Origin: Janthinobacterium sp. B9-8
Lineage (GTDB): Bacteria; Pseudomonadota; Gammaproteobacteria; Burkholderiales; Chitinibacteraceae
NCBI RefSeq assembly: GCF_000969645.2
Contig: NZ_CP014222.1
Coordinates: 3,413,740-3,477,739 of the forward strand
Direction: 5' to 3'
DNA: 64,000 nt
Shown piece after piece: positions 9,422 to 20,047 of the stretch; position 1 is the first letter of the stretch; each line of letters starts with the position of its first letter. The notes under the pieces are model-generated. The model ran no database searches and was not told the DNA's origin. It saw only the letters and a program-made list of their open reading frames with translations. The translations under genes were made by a program, and so were the position numbers.

Positions 9422-10405
9422 TTACGGCTTTTCTAAGCCAGCAGGCGGCCAGTTTTCAAGGCGCATGCCCAGCGAGAGGCCTTTAGAGGCAAGAACTTCC
9501 TTGATCTCATTAAGCGATTTACGCCCAAGATTAGGTGCCTTCAAAAGCTCAGTCTCGGTACGCTGGATCAGGTCGCCGATATAATAAATGTTCTCTGCCT
9601 TCAGGCAGTTAGCCGAACGGACAGTCAGTTCGAGGTCATCAACCGGACGCAACAGAATCGGATCGATCTGCGGTGCCTGTGGTTGCTCTTCCTCTACGGG
9701 AGTGCCTTCAAGATCAGCGAACACGGCGAGCTGGTCAATTAGCATACGTGCAGCCTGACGCACAGCTTCTTCAGGTTCAATTACGCCATTGGTTTCAATG
9801 TCAATAATCAAACGATCAAGATCAGTACGTTGCTCTACACGTGCGCTTTCTACGTGGTAGCTAACACGGCGAATCGGGCTGAAAGACGCGTCAAGCATGA
9901 TGTTACCGATAGTACGGTTTTCATCTTTAGCAAGACGGTTAGGTGCAGGCTGATAGCCGCGACCTTTTTCAACCGTAATTTCCATATTAAGCTTGCCACC
10001 AGCAGACAGATGGGCAATCACATGATCTGGATTGATCACCTCAACATCGTGTGACAGCTGAATATCGGACGCTTTAACGACGCCCTCACCCTCTTTTGAG
10101 AGGGTGAGAACGACCGAGTCCCGACCATGCAGCTTGAGCACAACGCCTTTGAGGTTCAGCAAGATATCGACTACATCTTCCTGTACGCCATCCAGTGCGG
10201 AATACTCGTGAACCACCCCTTCAATTTTCACTTCAGTCGGTGCAAAACCAGACATCGATGAAAGAAGAATGCGGCGTAGAGCATTGCCGAGCGTATGGCC
10301 GTAACCGCGCTCGAACGGCTCCATCACGACTTTCGCCTGGGCAGCGTTTAAAGCCTGCACATCAATGATGCGCGGCTTGAGCAACTCATTCGCGTTGATT
10401 TGCAT
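9422..10405 (-). CDS. rpoA: RNA polymerase alpha subunit
   Basis: Assembles the RNA polymerase core and contacts UP elements and activators. The 327 residues show the N-terminal assembly domain ([17 protein letters not shown] near 35-51) and the C-terminal DNA-binding domain (about 245-315, including [16 protein letters not shown]). It lies 34 bp after rpsD and 24 bp before rplQ. Confidence 0.99.
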   Translation of the reverse strand: MQINANELLKPRIIDVQALNAAQAKVVMEPFERGYGHTLGNALRRILLSSMSGFAPTEVKIEGVVHEYSALDGVQEDVVDILLNLKGVVLKLHGRDSVVLTLSKEGEGVVKASDIQLSHDVEVINPDHVIAHLSAGGKLNMEITVEKGRGYQPAPNRLAKDENRTIGNIMLDASFSPIRRVSYHVESARVEQRTDLDRLIIDIETNGVIEPEEAVRQAARMLIDQLAVFADLEGTPVEEEQPQAPQIDPILLRPVDDLELTVRSANCLKAENIYYIGDLIQRTETELLKAPNLGRKSLNEIKEVLASKGLSLGMRLENWPPAGLEKP

Positions 10406-10439
10406 AAGTCAGTATCCCTTGGCTAGCCGGGTCAGAATA

Positions 10440-11072
10440 TTACTTGGAGTAGAATTCCACAACCAGCGCTTCGTTGATGTCGCTGGACAGATCGGAACGC
10501 TCTGGCATGTTCTTAAACACACCTTCAAGCTTCTTAGAATCTACCTGTACCCAGCTCGGAAAACCGATACCCTCAGCCAAGGAAACTGCTTCTTGGATAC
10601 GTGCCTGAGTTTTCGACTTATCGCGAACGGAAACAACGTCGCCAGCTTTAACCAAGTAGGAAGGAATATTCACAACACTACCGTTTACCACAATAGCTTT
10701 GTGGGAAACAAGTTGACGAGCTTCAGCACGTGTAGAGCCAAAACCCATACGATAAACAACGTTATCGAGACGACACTCAAGAAGCTTCAGTAGGTTTTCA
10801 CCTGTTGAGCCCTTACGACGGCTAGCTTCTTCAAAATAACGACGGAACTGACGTTCCAATACGCCATAAATGCGACGGATCTTTTGTTTTTCACGCAAAT
10901 GAACGCCGTAATCAGATAGACGTGATGGCTTTTTACCGCCACTCACACCGTGCTGACCAGGAGCTTGTTCTAATTTGCACTTACTATCCAAAGAACGACG
11001 AGCGCTCTTAAGGAAAAGATCCGTACCCTCACGACGTGCAAGTTTGCACTTGGGTCCAATATAACGAGCCAT
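10440..11072 (-). CDS. rpsD: 30S ribosomal protein S4
   Basis: Primary 16S rRNA-binding assembly protein, and in E. coli the translational repressor of the alpha operon. The 210 residues have the S4 RNA-binding domain ([20 protein letters not shown] near 100-120). Gene order rpsM-rpsK-rpsD-rpoA-rplQ is canonical. Confidence 0.99.
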   Translation of the reverse strand: MARYIGPKCKLARREGTDLFLKSARRSLDSKCKLEQAPGQHGVSGGKKPSRLSDYGVHLREKQKIRRIYGVLERQFRRYFEEASRRKGSTGENLLKLLECRLDNVVYRMGFGSTRAEARQLVSHKAIVVNGSVVNIPSYLVKAGDVVSVRDKSKTQARIQEAVSLAEGIGFPSWVQVDSKKLEGVFKNMPERSDLSSDINEALVVEFYSK

Positions 11073-11086
11073 AACTTACTCCGGGA

Positions 11087-11479
11087 TTAGATACGACGCT
11101 TCTTCGGCGGACGACAACCGTTATGCGGAATCGGCGTAACATCCGAAATGCTCGTGATCTTGAAGCCGAGAGCGTTCAATGCACGCACAGCGGACTCACG
11201 ACCCGGACCCGGACCCTTGATACGAACTTCGAGGTTCTTTACACCGTATTCTTGGGCAACTTTACCAGCAGCCTCTGCAGCTACTTGAGCCGCAAAAGGT
11301 GTACTTTTCCGAGAGCCTTTAAAACCAGCACCGCCCGAGGTAGCCCAAGACAGTGCATTCCCTTGGCGATCAGTGATGGTTATGATTGTGTTATTGAAAG
11401 ATGCGTGCACGTGCACAACGCCTTCAGACACACTCTTTTTGACTTTCTTCCGTACACGTACTGTGTTTGCTTTAGCCAT
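11087..11479 (-). CDS. rpsK: 30S ribosomal protein S11
   Basis: Platform protein of the small subunit, next to the mRNA exit site. The 130 residues contain [19 protein letters not shown] and end with the conserved [12 protein letters not shown] tail. It sits 16 bp after rpsM and 14 bp before rpsD. Confidence 0.99.
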   Translation of the reverse strand: MAKANTVRVRKKVKKSVSEGVVHVHASFNNTIITITDRQGNALSWATSGGAGFKGSRKSTPFAAQVAAEAAGKVAQEYGVKNLEVRIKGPGPGRESAVRALNALGFKITSISDVTPIPHNGCRPPKKRRI

Positions 11480-11495
11480 TCTTCAATTCCTTGGA

Positions 11496-11858
11496 TTACT
11501 TCTTGCCAGCGATGGACTTACGCGGACCCTTGCGAGTACGCGCATTGGTACGAGTACGCTGACCGCGGCACGGAAGTCCTCTGCGGTGACGGAAACCACG
11601 GTAGCAACCAAGGTCCATAAGACGCTTGATGCTCATGGTCACTTCGCGGCGCAAATCACCCTCGACAACATACTTGCCAAGTTCTTCACGCAGCAGATCT
11701 AATTCAGCATCGCTGAGATCTTTAACCTTTTTTGTAGGCTCTACGCTTGTAGCTGCGCAGACGGCATAGGCGCGGGTGCGACCAATACCGAAAATAGCCT
11801 GAAGGCCGATCACAGTATGCTGATGATTCGGGATATTAACCCCAGCAATACGGGCCAT
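11496..11858 (-). CDS. rpsM: 30S ribosomal protein S13
   Basis: Head protein that forms bridges to the large subunit and touches the P-site tRNA. The 120 residues begin [19 protein letters not shown] and end in a basic tail. It is the first gene of the alpha operon, 64 bp downstream of rpmJ. Confidence 0.99.
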   Translation of the reverse strand: MARIAGVNIPNHQHTVIGLQAIFGIGRTRAYAVCAATSVEPTKKVKDLSDAELDLLREELGKYVVEGDLRREVTMSIKRLMDLGCYRGFRHRRGLPCRGQRTRTNARTRKGPRKSIAGKK

Positions 11859-11906
11859 ACTTTTCTTACCCCAGGTTCAAAAAGCTTTGCATGTTAACAC
11901 CAGAAA

Positions 11907-11926
11907 CTGATTGTCGCAACAATCAG
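11907..11926 (-). other. Hairpin overlapping the rpmJ stop, before rpsM
   Basis: A perfect 8-bp stem (CTGATTGT with ACAATCAG) around a 4-base loop includes the rpmJ stop codon. No U-run follows, so it is unlikely to terminate. It could mark an RNA-processing site or belong to the leader in which S4 represses the alpha operon. Confidence 0.5.
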
Positions 11927-12036
11927 CCTTGGCGCTGCTTGTGCCGCGGGTCGGTGCAAATCACACGCACAACACGGTTGCGGCGTACGATTTTACAATT
12001 GCGGCAAATTTTCTTGACCGACGCTTGAACTCTCAT
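11923..12036 (-). CDS. rpmJ: 50S ribosomal protein L36
   Basis: A 37-residue zinc-type L36 that begins [17 protein letters not shown] and ends RHKQRQG. C11, C14, C27 and H32 form the zinc site of the C+ version. It sits between infA and rpsM, as expected for betaproteobacteria. It is readable only by direct translation because of its size. Confidence 0.97.
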   Translation of the reverse strand: MRVQASVKKICRNCKIVRRNRVVRVICTDPRHKQRQG

Positions 12037-12071
12037 CGTCTTTCCTTTCGATCAAAATTAAATCCGGGCTA

Positions 12072-12290
12072 TTACTTGGCCCGGAATACAATGCGAGCCT
12101 TAGTCAGATCATAGGGAGTCAACTCCACTGTGACCTTATCTCCAGGCAGGATACGGATGTAATGCATCCGCATCTTACCAGAAATATGACCAAGAACCAC
12201 ATGTCCGTTTTCGAGCTTGACCTTGAACGTTGCATTTGGCAACGTTTCCAGGACTTCGCCCTGCATCTGAATGACTTCGTCTTTCGCCAT
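12072..12290 (-). CDS. infA: Translation initiation factor IF-1
   Basis: OB-fold factor that occupies the ribosomal A site during initiation. The 72 residues begin [20 protein letters not shown] and contain [20 protein letters not shown]. Its position between secY and rpmJ differs from E. coli, where infA is elsewhere, and is typical of betaproteobacteria. Confidence 0.99.
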   Translation of the reverse strand: MAKDEVIQMQGEVLETLPNATFKVKLENGHVVLGHISGKMRMHYIRILPGDKVTVELTPYDLTKARIVFRAK

Positions 12291-12302
12291 AGCCTGTTAC
12301 GC

Positions 12303-13607
12303 CTAGCCCTTGAAGTTAGCTTTCTTGAGCAGACTCTCGTACTGATGTGAGAGCACGTAAGACTGCATCTGCGACATAAAGTCCATTGTTACGACTACAA
12401 GAATCAACAGAGAAGTACCACCAAAATAGAATGGAACATTCCACTTCAGGATCAAAAACTCCGGAATCAAGCAGATTACCGTAATATAAACAGCACCGAT
12501 TAATGTGAGTTTTAAAATCAATTTTTCGATGTATTTCGCAGTATGGTCTCCCGGGCGGTAACCCGGAATCATCGCCCCACTTTTCTTCAGATTATCTGCA
12601 GTTTCCTTCGGATTGAAGACTAAGGCAGTATAGAAGTAGCAGAAGAAAATGATCGCAGTCGCATACAACAGCACATAGAGCGGCTGACCAGGATGCAGCA
12701 TGTCACCGATCGATTTAAGCCAAGACAACTTATCGCTATTACCAGTCCACGACAGTAATGTCGCAGGGAACAAGATAATTGAAGAAGCAAAAATCGGAGG
12801 GATCACGCCCGCCATATTCAGTTTCAGCGGAAGGTGTGTGCTTTGTGCCTGCATCATGCGATTACCAACTTGGCGTTTCGCATAATGAATAGGAACTTTG
12901 CGCTGACCGCGTTCAACAAACACAACAGCAGCAGTTAACAACACAACACCAACAAAGAGAAACAGCACAAGCAAGATAGGTAAAGCGCCCTGATTAGCAA
13001 GTGATAATGTCTTACCGATCGCCGATGGCAGACCAGAAGCAATACCAGAACAGATCAAGATTGAAATACCGTTGCCGATACCTCGCTCAGTGATCTGCTC
13101 ACCTAACCACATCAGGAACATGGTGCCAGTCACCAGCGTCACGACAGTAGTAAACACAAACTGAGCTTGTGCTACAACCACCAGATTCGGCTGCTTGAAC
13201 AGCATCATTGCAATACCAAAGCTCTGTGCAGTAGCAAGAAGCAGCGTCGCATAACGCGTATATTGCGTAATCTTACGACGACCTGCTTCTCCCTCTTTTT
13301 TCATCTGCTTCAGAGATGGCAGCACCTCGGCAGCGAGCTGTAAAATAATCGATGCCGAGATGTAAGGCATGATCCCGATAGCGAACACGGTAAAGCGAGA
13401 GAGAGCACCACCGGAAAACATATTGAACATGTTCAATAAACCGGTTTGCGACGACTCAAACAATTTTGCCAGTTCAGCTGGATTGATGCCTGGCACCGGG
13501 ATGTGTGCGCCGATTCGATATACGATCAACGCCCCGATGAGGAACCAAATCCGGCGTTTAAGATCCGCAAACTTGTTTGCAGAACTAGCCAGAGCGGGAT
13601 TTGCCAT
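12303..13607 (-). CDS. secY: Protein translocase subunit SecY
   Basis: Central channel of the Sec translocon in the inner membrane. The 434 residues contain ten hydrophobic segments. Conserved cytoplasmic stretches include the basic loop with [16 protein letters not shown] (about 235-250) and [15 protein letters not shown]. It follows rplO by 26 bp in the spc operon. Confidence 0.99.
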   Translation of the reverse strand: MANPALASSANKFADLKRRIWFLIGALIVYRIGAHIPVPGINPAELAKLFESSQTGLLNMFNMFSGGALSRFTVFAIGIMPYISASIILQLAAEVLPSLKQMKKEGEAGRRKITQYTRYATLLLATAQSFGIAMMLFKQPNLVVVAQAQFVFTTVVTLVTGTMFLMWLGEQITERGIGNGISILICSGIASGLPSAIGKTLSLANQGALPILLVLFLFVGVVLLTAAVVFVERGQRKVPIHYAKRQVGNRMMQAQSTHLPLKLNMAGVIPPIFASSIILFPATLLSWTGNSDKLSWLKSIGDMLHPGQPLYVLLYATAIIFFCYFYTALVFNPKETADNLKKSGAMIPGYRPGDHTAKYIEKLILKLTLIGAVYITVICLIPEFLILKWNVPFYFGGTSLLILVVVTMDFMSQMQSYVLSHQYESLLKKANFKG

Positions 13608-13633
13608 TACTGCCTTATCCTCAGTTTACCGAA

Positions 13634-14068
13634 TTACTCGGTGATGCTGCCGCCAGCTGCTTCAATAGCAGCACGGGCACCCTTAGTTACAGCCAAGCCC
13701 TTGAGTACAACCGCACGCTCAATAGTGCCGGAAAGTACAACTTTCCCGCGTAGAGCATGCTGAGATACAACACCAGCTTGAAGCAGCGCTTCAAAGGTAA
13801 TTTCGCTCAATGGCAAATCGTTGATGTCCGACAAACGAACTTCAGCGGTATCACCACGTGTGAGTGAAACAAAACCACGTTTTGGAAGACGGCGTTGTAA
13901 AGGCATTTGACCGCCTTCAAAACCGACTTTATGGAAACCACCAGTACGCGATTTCTGACCTTTGTGACCACGACCAGACGTTTTGCCTAAGCCAGAGCCA
14001 ATACCGCGGCCTACACGACGCTTAGCGTGAGTAGAACCAGCAGCTGGTTTCAGGTTATTAAGTTCCAT
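13634..14068 (-). CDS. rplO: 50S ribosomal protein L15
   Basis: Late-assembly 23S rRNA-binding protein. The 144 residues have the glycine- and arginine-rich N-terminal extension ([20 protein letters not shown]) that penetrates the subunit. It directly abuts rpmD with no gap. Confidence 0.99.
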   Translation of the reverse strand: MELNNLKPAAGSTHAKRRVGRGIGSGLGKTSGRGHKGQKSRTGGFHKVGFEGGQMPLQRRLPKRGFVSLTRGDTAEVRLSDINDLPLSEITFEALLQAGVVSQHALRGKVVLSGTIERAVVLKGLAVTKGARAAIEAAGGSITE

Positions 14069-14254
14069 TTAGCCTTCCACCTTCAGTAGGTAGCTAATCT
14101 TGTTAGCCATACCACGGTTTTCCGGGGTATCGATCACTTCAGAGCTACTGTTAAGACGACGGAGACCTAAGCCACGGGCGCATGCCTTGTGAGCTTCCAG
14201 GCGTCCAATCAGACTTTTAACCAAAGTTACTTTGAATTTCTTAGAGTCGCTCAT
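14069..14254 (-). CDS. rpmD: 50S ribosomal protein L30
   Basis: Small 61-residue large-subunit protein with the motif [20 protein letters not shown]. It overlaps the rpsE stop by 4 bp and abuts rplO, in the standard spc operon position. Confidence 0.98.
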   Translation of the reverse strand: MSDSKKFKVTLVKSLIGRLEAHKACARGLGLRRLNSSSEVIDTPENRGMANKISYLLKVEG

Positions 14255-14766
14255 TTAGCCGCTCCCAGAATCTCTTCAACAGACTTACCACGCTTCGCAG
14301 CAATATCTGCTGGCGTATGAAGCTTGGAAAGACCGTCTAAAGTCGCACGTACAATGTTGTACGGGTTAGTAGAACCATGGCACTTAGCCGAAATATTATG
14401 GATACCCATAACTTCGAACACAGCACGCATTGGACCACCAGCAATAATACCCTTACCATCTGCAGCAGGCTGCATGAACACTGTAGTAGCGCCATGTTTA
14501 CCAAATACTGTGTGGTGAATCGTACCATTGCGCAAAGTAACTTTTTGCAACTTACGACGGGCTTCTTCCATTGCTTTTTGTACGGCTACAGGCACTTCTT
14601 TCGATTTGCCCTTACCCATACCAACGCCGCCATCACCATCACCAACTACTGTCAGTGCGGCAAAACCAAGGATACGACCACCCTTGACGACCTTGGTAAC
14701 GCGATTTACAGCGACCATCTTTTCACGAAGGCCGTCGCCGCGTTCTTCCATATCGTTCTTAGCCAT
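14251..14766 (-). CDS. rpsE: 30S ribosomal protein S5
   Basis: Small-subunit protein involved in decoding fidelity and mRNA helicase activity. The 171 residues show the double-stranded RNA-binding fold ([19 protein letters not shown]) and the conserved [16 protein letters not shown] region. It lies 20 bp after rplR. Confidence 0.99.
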   Translation of the reverse strand: MAKNDMEERGDGLREKMVAVNRVTKVVKGGRILGFAALTVVGDGDGGVGMGKGKSKEVPVAVQKAMEEARRKLQKVTLRNGTIHHTVFGKHGATTVFMQPAADGKGIIAGGPMRAVFEVMGIHNISAKCHGSTNPYNIVRATLDGLSKLHTPADIAAKRGKSVEEILGAAK

Positions 14767-14786
14767 TATATCAACTCCAAACTCAA

Positions 14787-15140
14787 TTAGAAGACGAGGC
14801 CGCCCTCACGAGCGGCATCAGCTAAGGCCTTAACACGGCCGTGATATTTGAAACCGGAACGGTCAAATGCAACCGTTTCGACACCTGCAGCTTTCGCTTT
14901 TTCTGCGATACGCTTGCCAATCACGACTGCGGCATCAACAGAGCCGCCATTCTTGATTTGGCCACGAACATCTGCTTCAAGAGTTGAAGCAGAAACCAGT
15001 ACTTTGCTACCGGTTTCGTCGATGATCTGGGCGTAGATGTGACTGTTGGTGCGGTGCACCGACAGACGCAACATCTTGAGCTCCGAAATCTTTGCACGGG
15101 TTTTACGTGCGCGGCGGAGTCGAGCTTGGTTCTTGTCCAT
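14787..15140 (-). CDS. rplR: 50S ribosomal protein L18
   Basis: Binds 5S rRNA with L5 and L25. The 117 residues begin [18 protein letters not shown] and end with the conserved [20 protein letters not shown] segment. It is in the standard rplF-rplR-rpsE order. Confidence 0.99.
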   Translation of the reverse strand: MDKNQARLRRARKTRAKISELKMLRLSVHRTNSHIYAQIIDETGSKVLVSASTLEADVRGQIKNGGSVDAAVVIGKRIAEKAKAAGVETVAFDRSGFKYHGRVKALADAAREGGLVF

Positions 15141-15153
15141 GATTCAGCCTCGA

Positions 15154-15687
15154 TTACTTCTTCTTGGTTTCTTTCAATACGACAACCTCATCGGAATAAC
15201 GTACGCCCTTGCCTTTATATGGCTCTGGTTTACGATATTCACGAATTTCGGCTGCAACCTGACCAACTAGTTGCTTGTCGGCGCCCTTGAGGACGATTTC
15301 GGTTTGTGTCGGAGTTTCCACCTTCACACCCGCTGGCATTGTATGCGCAACTGGGTGAGAAAAGCCGAGAGTCAAGTTCAAGACATCGCCTTGAGCTTGA
15401 GCACGGTAACCAACGCCAACCAGCAAGAGCTTACGCTCAAAGCCTTTAGAAACGCCGTTTACCATGTTGTTTACCAACGCACGCAAAGTACCGGACATAG
15501 AGCGAGCATGCTTAGATGCACTCTTAGCGGCAAATTGAACTGCATTGTCCTCAACCTTAACATCCACATCAACGCAAAGAGTTTGCGTCATTGTGCCGTG
15601 CGGGCCCTTCACAACGATTTCACCAGCAGCGAACTTAACTTCTACGCCTGCCGGGATAACTACTGGGTTTTTTGCTACGCGAGACAT
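15154..15687 (-). CDS. rplF: 50S ribosomal protein L6
   Basis: Two-domain protein near the GTPase-associated centre. The 177 residues end with [19 protein letters not shown], the family C-terminus. It lies between rpsH (12 bp) and rplR (13 bp). Confidence 0.99.
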   Translation of the reverse strand: MSRVAKNPVVIPAGVEVKFAAGEIVVKGPHGTMTQTLCVDVDVKVEDNAVQFAAKSASKHARSMSGTLRALVNNMVNGVSKGFERKLLLVGVGYRAQAQGDVLNLTLGFSHPVAHTMPAGVKVETPTQTEIVLKGADKQLVGQVAAEIREYRKPEPYKGKGVRYSDEVVVLKETKKK

Positions 15688-15699
15688 CGATTCACCTCT

Positions 15700-16092
15700 T
15701 TAAGCGACGACGCACAGAAGCTCGCCACCAATACCATTGGCACGTGCTTTGCGATCTGTCATTACGCCTTTGGAGGTGGACAAAATAGCCACACCCAGAC
15801 CGTTCATCACCGTTGGGATTTCTGTTGCACCTTTGTAGATGCGCAGACCCGGCTTGGACACACGGTCCAAGCGCTCGATAACCGGACGACCAGCGTAGTA
15901 CTTGAGTTCGATGGTCAGAACAGGCTTAACTTCACCTGCGACTTCAAACGATTCGATATAACCTTCATCTTGCAACACGCCAGCAATTGCTAACTTCAGC
16001 GTGGACGATGGCATTGTAACTTGTGCCTTGTCCGCGCGTTGTGCGTTGCGAATACGGGTTAGCATATCGGCGATAGGATCATGCATTGCCAT
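15700..16092 (-). CDS. rpsH: 30S ribosomal protein S8
   Basis: Central-domain 16S rRNA-binding protein, and in E. coli the repressor of the spc operon. The 130 residues begin [18 protein letters not shown] and include the [15 protein letters not shown]-binding loop. Fifteen bp separate it from rpsN. Confidence 0.99.
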   Translation of the reverse strand: MAMHDPIADMLTRIRNAQRADKAQVTMPSSTLKLAIAGVLQDEGYIESFEVAGEVKPVLTIELKYYAGRPVIERLDRVSKPGLRIYKGATEIPTVMNGLGVAILSTSKGVMTDRKARANGIGGELLCVVA

Positions 16093-16107
16093 GTTTTATC
16101 TCTCCTA

Positions 16108-16413
16108 TTACCAGCTAGCCTTGACCATGCCAGGAACTTCACCCTTAAAGGCGAGTTCACGTAGCTTGATACGGCCGAGTCCGAATTTGCGATACACGCC
16201 ACGACCACGACCAGTAATCGAACAACGATTTACTAGACGTACCGGGCTTGCATTACGCGGAAGCTGCTGGAATTGCAAACGAGCAGCAAAACGCTCTTCG
16301 TCAGATGCATTCTGGTCATTGATGACCGCCATCAGCTTTTCACGCTTGGCGGCGTACTTGGCGACGGTTGCACGACGCTTTTCCTCACGCTTAATCACTG
16401 CGACTTTAGCCAT
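16108..16413 (-). CDS. rpsN: 30S ribosomal protein S14
   Basis: Late-assembly head protein. The start chosen at 16413 gives 101 residues beginning [17 protein letters not shown], the normal E. coli-like, zinc-free form. The frame extends 20 codons upstream, but that stretch overlaps rplE and is not conserved. The C-terminus [20 protein letters not shown] is diagnostic. Confidence 0.97.
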   Translation of the reverse strand: MAKVAVIKREEKRRATVAKYAAKREKLMAVINDQNASDEERFAARLQFQQLPRNASPVRLVNRCSITGRGRGVYRKFGLGRIKLRELAFKGEVPGMVKASW

Positions 16414-16420
16414 GGTTGCC

Positions 16421-16960
16421 TCAACTCTTGAATGGGAATTTGAAGCAAGCGAGTAAAGCACGCGCTTCTTCATCTGATTTAGCTGTAGTGGTAATCGTAA
16501 TATTCATACCACGTAAAGCATCAATCTTATCGTATTCGATTTCTGGGAAAATGATTTGCTCACGTACGCCCATGTTGAAATTACCACGACCGTCAAACGA
16601 TTTACCACTCACGCCGCGGAAGTCACGTACACGTGGCAGAGCAATCGTTACCAGACGATCCAAGAATTCGAACATGCGTTCGCGGCGCAAAGTCACTTTG
16701 CAGCCAACCGGATAACCTTCACGAATCTTAAAACCAGCAATCGACTTTTTAGCTACAGTAACAACCGGCTTTTGACCAGCAATCTTCACCAAATCACCAA
16801 CAGCATGATCCATCACTTTCTTATCCGCGATCGCTTCGCCAACACCCATATTAATGGTGATTTTGTCGATACGTGGAACTTGCATGATGGATTTGTAACC
16901 GAACTGTTCAACCAGCTTCGGAATTACTTGATCTTTATAAAACTCTTGCAGACGAGCCAT
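16421..16960 (-). CDS. rplE: 50S ribosomal protein L5
   Basis: Binds 5S rRNA and contacts the P-site tRNA. The 179 residues begin [16 protein letters not shown] and contain the conserved [20 protein letters not shown] segment. It sits between rplX and rpsN. Confidence 0.99.
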   Translation of the reverse strand: MARLQEFYKDQVIPKLVEQFGYKSIMQVPRIDKITINMGVGEAIADKKVMDHAVGDLVKIAGQKPVVTVAKKSIAGFKIREGYPVGCKVTLRRERMFEFLDRLVTIALPRVRDFRGVSGKSFDGRGNFNMGVREQIIFPEIEYDKIDALRGMNITITTTAKSDEEARALLACFKFPFKS

Positions 16961-16973
16961 TTTTCATCACCCC

Positions 16974-17294
16974 TTAGCCGCCAATCACTTCGCCACTAGA
17001 CTTAAAGAAACGAACCTTACGGCCATCCTCTAAAGTCTTGAAGCCAACGCGATCAGCCTTGCCCGTTGCAGTGTTAAACAAGGCAACATTAGAAATGTGA
17101 ACCGGCATAGTCTTTTCGACAATACCGCCCTGTACACCGCGCATTGGATTAGGCTTTTGGTGTTTTTTCACCACGTTCACGCCCTCAACCACGACACGAT
17201 CTTCAGCCGGGATTACGCGCAGCACTGTACCGCGCTTGCCGTTGTCCTTGCCTGTGATAACGATGATTTCATCGCCTTTGCGAATCTTGTTCAT
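16974..17294 (-). CDS. rplX: 50S ribosomal protein L24
   Basis: Assembly-initiating 23S rRNA-binding protein with a KOW motif ([20 protein letters not shown]). The start at 17294 gives 106 residues, the usual size. The frame is open ten codons further upstream but would overlap rplN. It lies 10 bp after rplN. Confidence 0.97.
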   Translation of the reverse strand: MNKIRKGDEIIVITGKDNGKRGTVLRVIPAEDRVVVEGVNVVKKHQKPNPMRGVQGGIVEKTMPVHISNVALFNTATGKADRVGFKTLEDGRKVRFFKSSGEVIGG

Positions 17295-17304
17295 GCCCGT
17301 CCCC

Positions 17305-17673
17305 TTACAACACTTCTGGCGCAAGTGAAACGATTTTCATGAATCGTTCATTGCGCAGCTCACGAGTCACTGGCCCAAAAATACGGGTACCAATTGGCTC
17401 AAGCTTGGCGTTAAGGAGAACTGCAGCGTTGCCGTCAAACTTGATCAGCGAACCATCAGCACGGCGTACGCCCTTAGCGGTGCGAACCACTACAGCGCTA
17501 TAAACATCACCTTTTTTAACACGGCCGCGAGGGGCTGCATCTTTAATGGCAACTTTAATAATATCGCCCACCGAAGCGTAGCGACGCTTGGATCCACCAA
17601 GAACCTTAATGCACATTACAGAACGTGCACCAGTGTTATCGGCAACTTCAAGCCTAGTTTGCATTTGAATCAT
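17305..17673 (-). CDS. rplN: 50S ribosomal protein L14
   Basis: Highly conserved subunit-interface protein. The start at 17673 gives 122 residues beginning [19 protein letters not shown], exactly the family length. The longer frame open to 17832 runs through the non-coding hairpin region and is rejected. It begins the rplN-rplX-rplE block after a 186-bp gap from rpsQ, which suggests a new transcription or regulatory unit. Confidence 0.98.
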   Translation of the reverse strand: MIQMQTRLEVADNTGARSVMCIKVLGGSKRRYASVGDIIKVAIKDAAPRGRVKKGDVYSAVVVRTAKGVRRADGSLIKFDGNAAVLLNAKLEPIGTRIFGPVTRELRNERFMKIVSLAPEVL

Positions 17674-17705
17674 TGAAACAAACCTCCAACTTTTTCCGCC
17701 ATTAT

Positions 17706-17739
17706 CTCGGCAAGACCGAGTCGCTCGGCAAAACCGAGC
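17706..17739 (-). promoter_or_regulatory. Twin hairpins in the rplN leader
   Basis: Two nearly identical hairpins lie side by side. The first is CTCGG-5 nt-CCGAG (17706-17720) and the second is GCTCGG-5 nt-CCGAGC (17723-17739). They are 15-bp direct repeats of each other and end 33 bp before the rplN start. The position suggests a regulatory leader for the rplN-rplX-rplE group, but no known element is matched. Confidence 0.5.
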
Positions 17740-17800
17740 ATTAGCAGCTAGTTTTGGATCCCGTAGGGAAGAACTCCATACACAACAAGATATTATATAT

Positions 17801-17841
17801 GGATAAGAAAGCGGGCATTGTACATAAAGCACAATACCCGC
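17801..17841 (-). terminator. Hairpin, possible terminator between rpsQ and rplN
   Basis: An 11-bp stem (17811-17821 with 17831-17841, one G-U pair) around a 9-base loop is followed on the - strand by TTTCTTAT. The U-run is broken, so termination may be partial. A -10-like TATAAT (17792-17797, - strand) lies just downstream, so a separate start for rplN is possible, although no good -35 was found. Confidence 0.5.
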
Positions 17842-17859
17842 GCAAGCACGTATTAAATA

Positions 17860-18120
17860 TTAATTACGAGCTTTTTCTACCAGCGTCGTCACAGCCCAAT
17901 TTTTAGTCTTGGATAGTGGACGAATTTCTTGGATCGTAACCAAATCACCTTCGTGATATTGATTGCTTTCGTCGTGTGCATGGTATTTTTTGGAACGACG
18001 CATCATCTTGCCGTAGAGCGGGTGTTTAACCAGACGCTCTACCAACACGGTAACAGTCTTATCCATTTTATCGCTGACGATACGGCCTGTCAGTTCGCGC
18101 TTCAGTTTAGCTTCAGACAT
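17860..18120 (-). CDS. rpsQ: 30S ribosomal protein S17
   Basis: OB-fold primary 16S-binding protein. The 86 residues include [20 protein letters not shown] and KYHAHDESN. It is the last gene of the S10 block, two bp after rpmC, followed by a hairpin-rich gap. Confidence 0.99.
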   Translation of the reverse strand: MSEAKLKRELTGRIVSDKMDKTVTVLVERLVKHPLYGKMMRRSKKYHAHDESNQYHEGDLVTIQEIRPLSKTKNWAVTTLVEKARN

Positions 18121-18122
18121 CG

Positions 18123-18311
18123 TTACGCCGCCTTCTGAGCCATGATGGTATGAACGCGCGCAATATCTTTGCGCACACGGTTGAGTTCGCTTGGCTTCGC
18201 CAGTTGACCCGTCGCATGCTGCATACGCAAGCTAAACTGCGCCTTCAACAATGCGGTCAACTCAGCCTTCAGCTCTTCAACAGATTTCTGATGTAGTTCA
18301 GCAGCTTTCAT
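18123..18311 (-). CDS. rpmC: 50S ribosomal protein L29
   Basis: Helical 62-residue protein at the tunnel exit, beside the trigger factor and SRP site. It begins [18 protein letters not shown] and contains [12 protein letters not shown]. It overlaps the rplP stop by 4 bp. Confidence 0.98.
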   Translation of the reverse strand: MKAAELHQKSVEELKAELTALLKAQFSLRMQHATGQLAKPSELNRVRKDIARVHTIMAQKAA

Positions 18312-18727
18312 CGTTGTCCCGCCTGACGAGTGACAAAGGTAGTCGCGAATGGCAACTTAGCAGATGCAAGGCGGAAAGCCTCACGTGCAACTGCTTCATC
18401 TACACCATCCAACTCATACAATACTTTGCCTGGTTGAATCTCAGCAACCCAGTAATCCGGGCTACCCTTACCATTACCCATTCGAACTTCAGCGGGCTTG
18501 GTAGAGATTGGCTTATCTGGGAACGTACGAATCCATACACGACCACCACGTTTAATATAACGGGTAATCGCACGACGTGCGGATTCGATCTGACGAGCAG
18601 TCAGACGACCACGACTAGTGGCCTTGAGCCCAAACACACCAAAAGCAACGCTGTTACCACGAGTAGCAATACCCGTGTTACGGCCCTTCTGGACCTTGCG
18701 ATACTTAAGTCTAGTTGGCTGCAGCAT
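18308..18727 (-). CDS. rplP: 50S ribosomal protein L16
   Basis: Contacts the A-site tRNA. The 139 residues begin [20 protein letters not shown] and contain the conserved [18 protein letters not shown]. It overlaps rpsC by 17 bp. Confidence 0.99.
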   Translation of the reverse strand: MLQPTRLKYRKVQKGRNTGIATRGNSVAFGVFGLKATSRGRLTARQIESARRAITRYIKRGGRVWIRTFPDKPISTKPAEVRMGNGKGSPDYWVAEIQPGKVLYELDGVDEAVAREAFRLASAKLPFATTFVTRQAGQR

Positions 18728-19418
18728 TGCGAGGCCCCTTCCGTGCGTTTTTCTTCTGAGCTTCAGGCGCTACTTCAGCGGCCTTTTCGCCCGGCTTCAT
18801 TTCGCCTTTATAAACCCAAACCTTGATACCAATGATACCGTAGGTGGTTTTGGCTTCAGAAGTCGCGTAGTCGATATCAGCACGAAGAGTATGCAAAGGC
18901 ACACGGCCTTCACGATACCACTCACAACGTGCAATTTCGATGCCATTCAAGCGACCTGACGACATAATCTTGATACCTTGAGCACCAAGACGCATCGCGT
19001 TTTGCATAGCACGCTTCATAGCTCGACGGAACATCACACGCTTTTCAAGCTGTGCAGAAATGCTGTCGGCAATAATCTGCGCATCGATTTCAGGCTTGCG
19101 CACTTCTTCGATATTTACATGCACGGGCACATTCAGGATTTTTTGCAGCGCTTTCTTAAGCTGCTCAATATCCTCACCCTTCTTACCAATCACCACACCA
19201 GGACGAGCCGTGAAAATAGTGATTTTGGCATTCTTAGCCGGACGCTCGATTACGACACGACTCACTGAAGCACTGGCCAGTTTCTTTTTCAGATAATCGC
19301 GTACAGCGATATCTTCATTGAGCATACCGGCAAAATTGCTACTGTTGGCGTACCAACGCGAAGCCCAGTTCTTAGTGACGGCGAGACGAAAACCCGTCGG
19401 ATGAACTTTCTGACCCAT
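18711..19418 (-). CDS. rpsC: 30S ribosomal protein S3
   Basis: Forms the mRNA entry channel. The 235 residues begin [20 protein letters not shown] and include a KH domain with [17 protein letters not shown] and the [18 protein letters not shown] region. It precedes rplP with an overlap. Confidence 0.99.
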   Translation of the reverse strand: MGQKVHPTGFRLAVTKNWASRWYANSSNFAGMLNEDIAVRDYLKKKLASASVSRVVIERPAKNAKITIFTARPGVVIGKKGEDIEQLKKALQKILNVPVHVNIEEVRKPEIDAQIIADSISAQLEKRVMFRRAMKRAMQNAMRLGAQGIKIMSSGRLNGIEIARCEWYREGRVPLHTLRADIDYATSEAKTTYGIIGIKVWVYKGEMKPGEKAAEVAPEAQKKNARKGPRNAAAN

Positions 19419-19427
19419 AGTCGCTCC

Positions 19428-19757
19428 TTAATCGCCAACAATCAATGTGATGTGGCAAGTTTGCTTCTCGATACGATTGCCACGGCCTTTGGCACGTGCG
19501 CTGAAACGCTTAAGAGAAGGTCCCTTATCCACAAAAATTGTGGTCACTTTGAGTGCGTCGATATCGGCGCCTTCATTGTGCTCAGCATTGGCAATAGCGG
19601 ATTCCAGAACCTTCTTAATTAAAACTGCACCCTTTTTAGGGCAGAAGGCCAAGATGTTCAACGCCTGCTCTACCGGCTTGCCACGGACTAGGTCAGCGAC
19701 CAGCCGCGCTTTTTGGGCGGAGAGGCGAGTGTTGCTTAATACAGCAGATACTTGCAT
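19428..19757 (-). CDS. rplV: 50S ribosomal protein L22
   Basis: Its beta-hairpin lines the peptide tunnel near the macrolide site. The 109 residues start [20 protein letters not shown], and the hairpin region [19 protein letters not shown] looks wild type. Nine bp separate it from each neighbour. Confidence 0.99.
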   Translation of the reverse strand: MQVSAVLSNTRLSAQKARLVADLVRGKPVEQALNILAFCPKKGAVLIKKVLESAIANAEHNEGADIDALKVTTIFVDKGPSLKRFSARAKGRGNRIEKQTCHITLIVGD

Positions 19758-19766
19758 GTCTTCACC

Positions 19767-20042
19767 TTATCGCTTGGCTTTTTTGTCCGCAGCATGGCCT
19801 TTGAACGTGCGGGTGAGTGCGAACTCGCCCAGCTTGTGTCCAACCATGTTTTCGTTCACATATACTGGAACGTGCTGCTTACCATTGTGAACTGCAATTG
19901 TCAGACCAACGAAGTCTGGCAACACAGTAGAACGGCGTGACCAAGTTTTCACTGGACGCTTGTCGTTCGCCGCGCGGGCAGTTTCCACCTTTTTAATCAG
20001 GTGCAGGTCAACGAATGGGCCTTTTTTAATAGAACGTGCCAT
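19767..20042 (-). CDS. rpsS: 30S ribosomal protein S19
   Basis: Head protein that pairs with S13. The 91 residues begin [19 protein letters not shown] and contain [17 protein letters not shown]. Five bp separate it from rplB. Confidence 0.99.
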   Translation of the reverse strand: MARSIKKGPFVDLHLIKKVETARAANDKRPVKTWSRRSTVLPDFVGLTIAVHNGKQHVPVYVNENMVGHKLGEFALTRTFKGHAADKKAKR

Positions 20043-20047
20043 TTACA

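Noticed and set aside
15271..15993. 240-residue + strand frame opposite rplF and rpsH
   Set aside because: Antisense to two ribosomal protein genes. The translation is rich in His, Cys and Thr with no family resemblance.
17305..17832. Long 175-residue start for rplN
   Set aside because: The added 53 residues run through two hairpins and a possible terminator, whereas 122 residues is the invariant L14 length.
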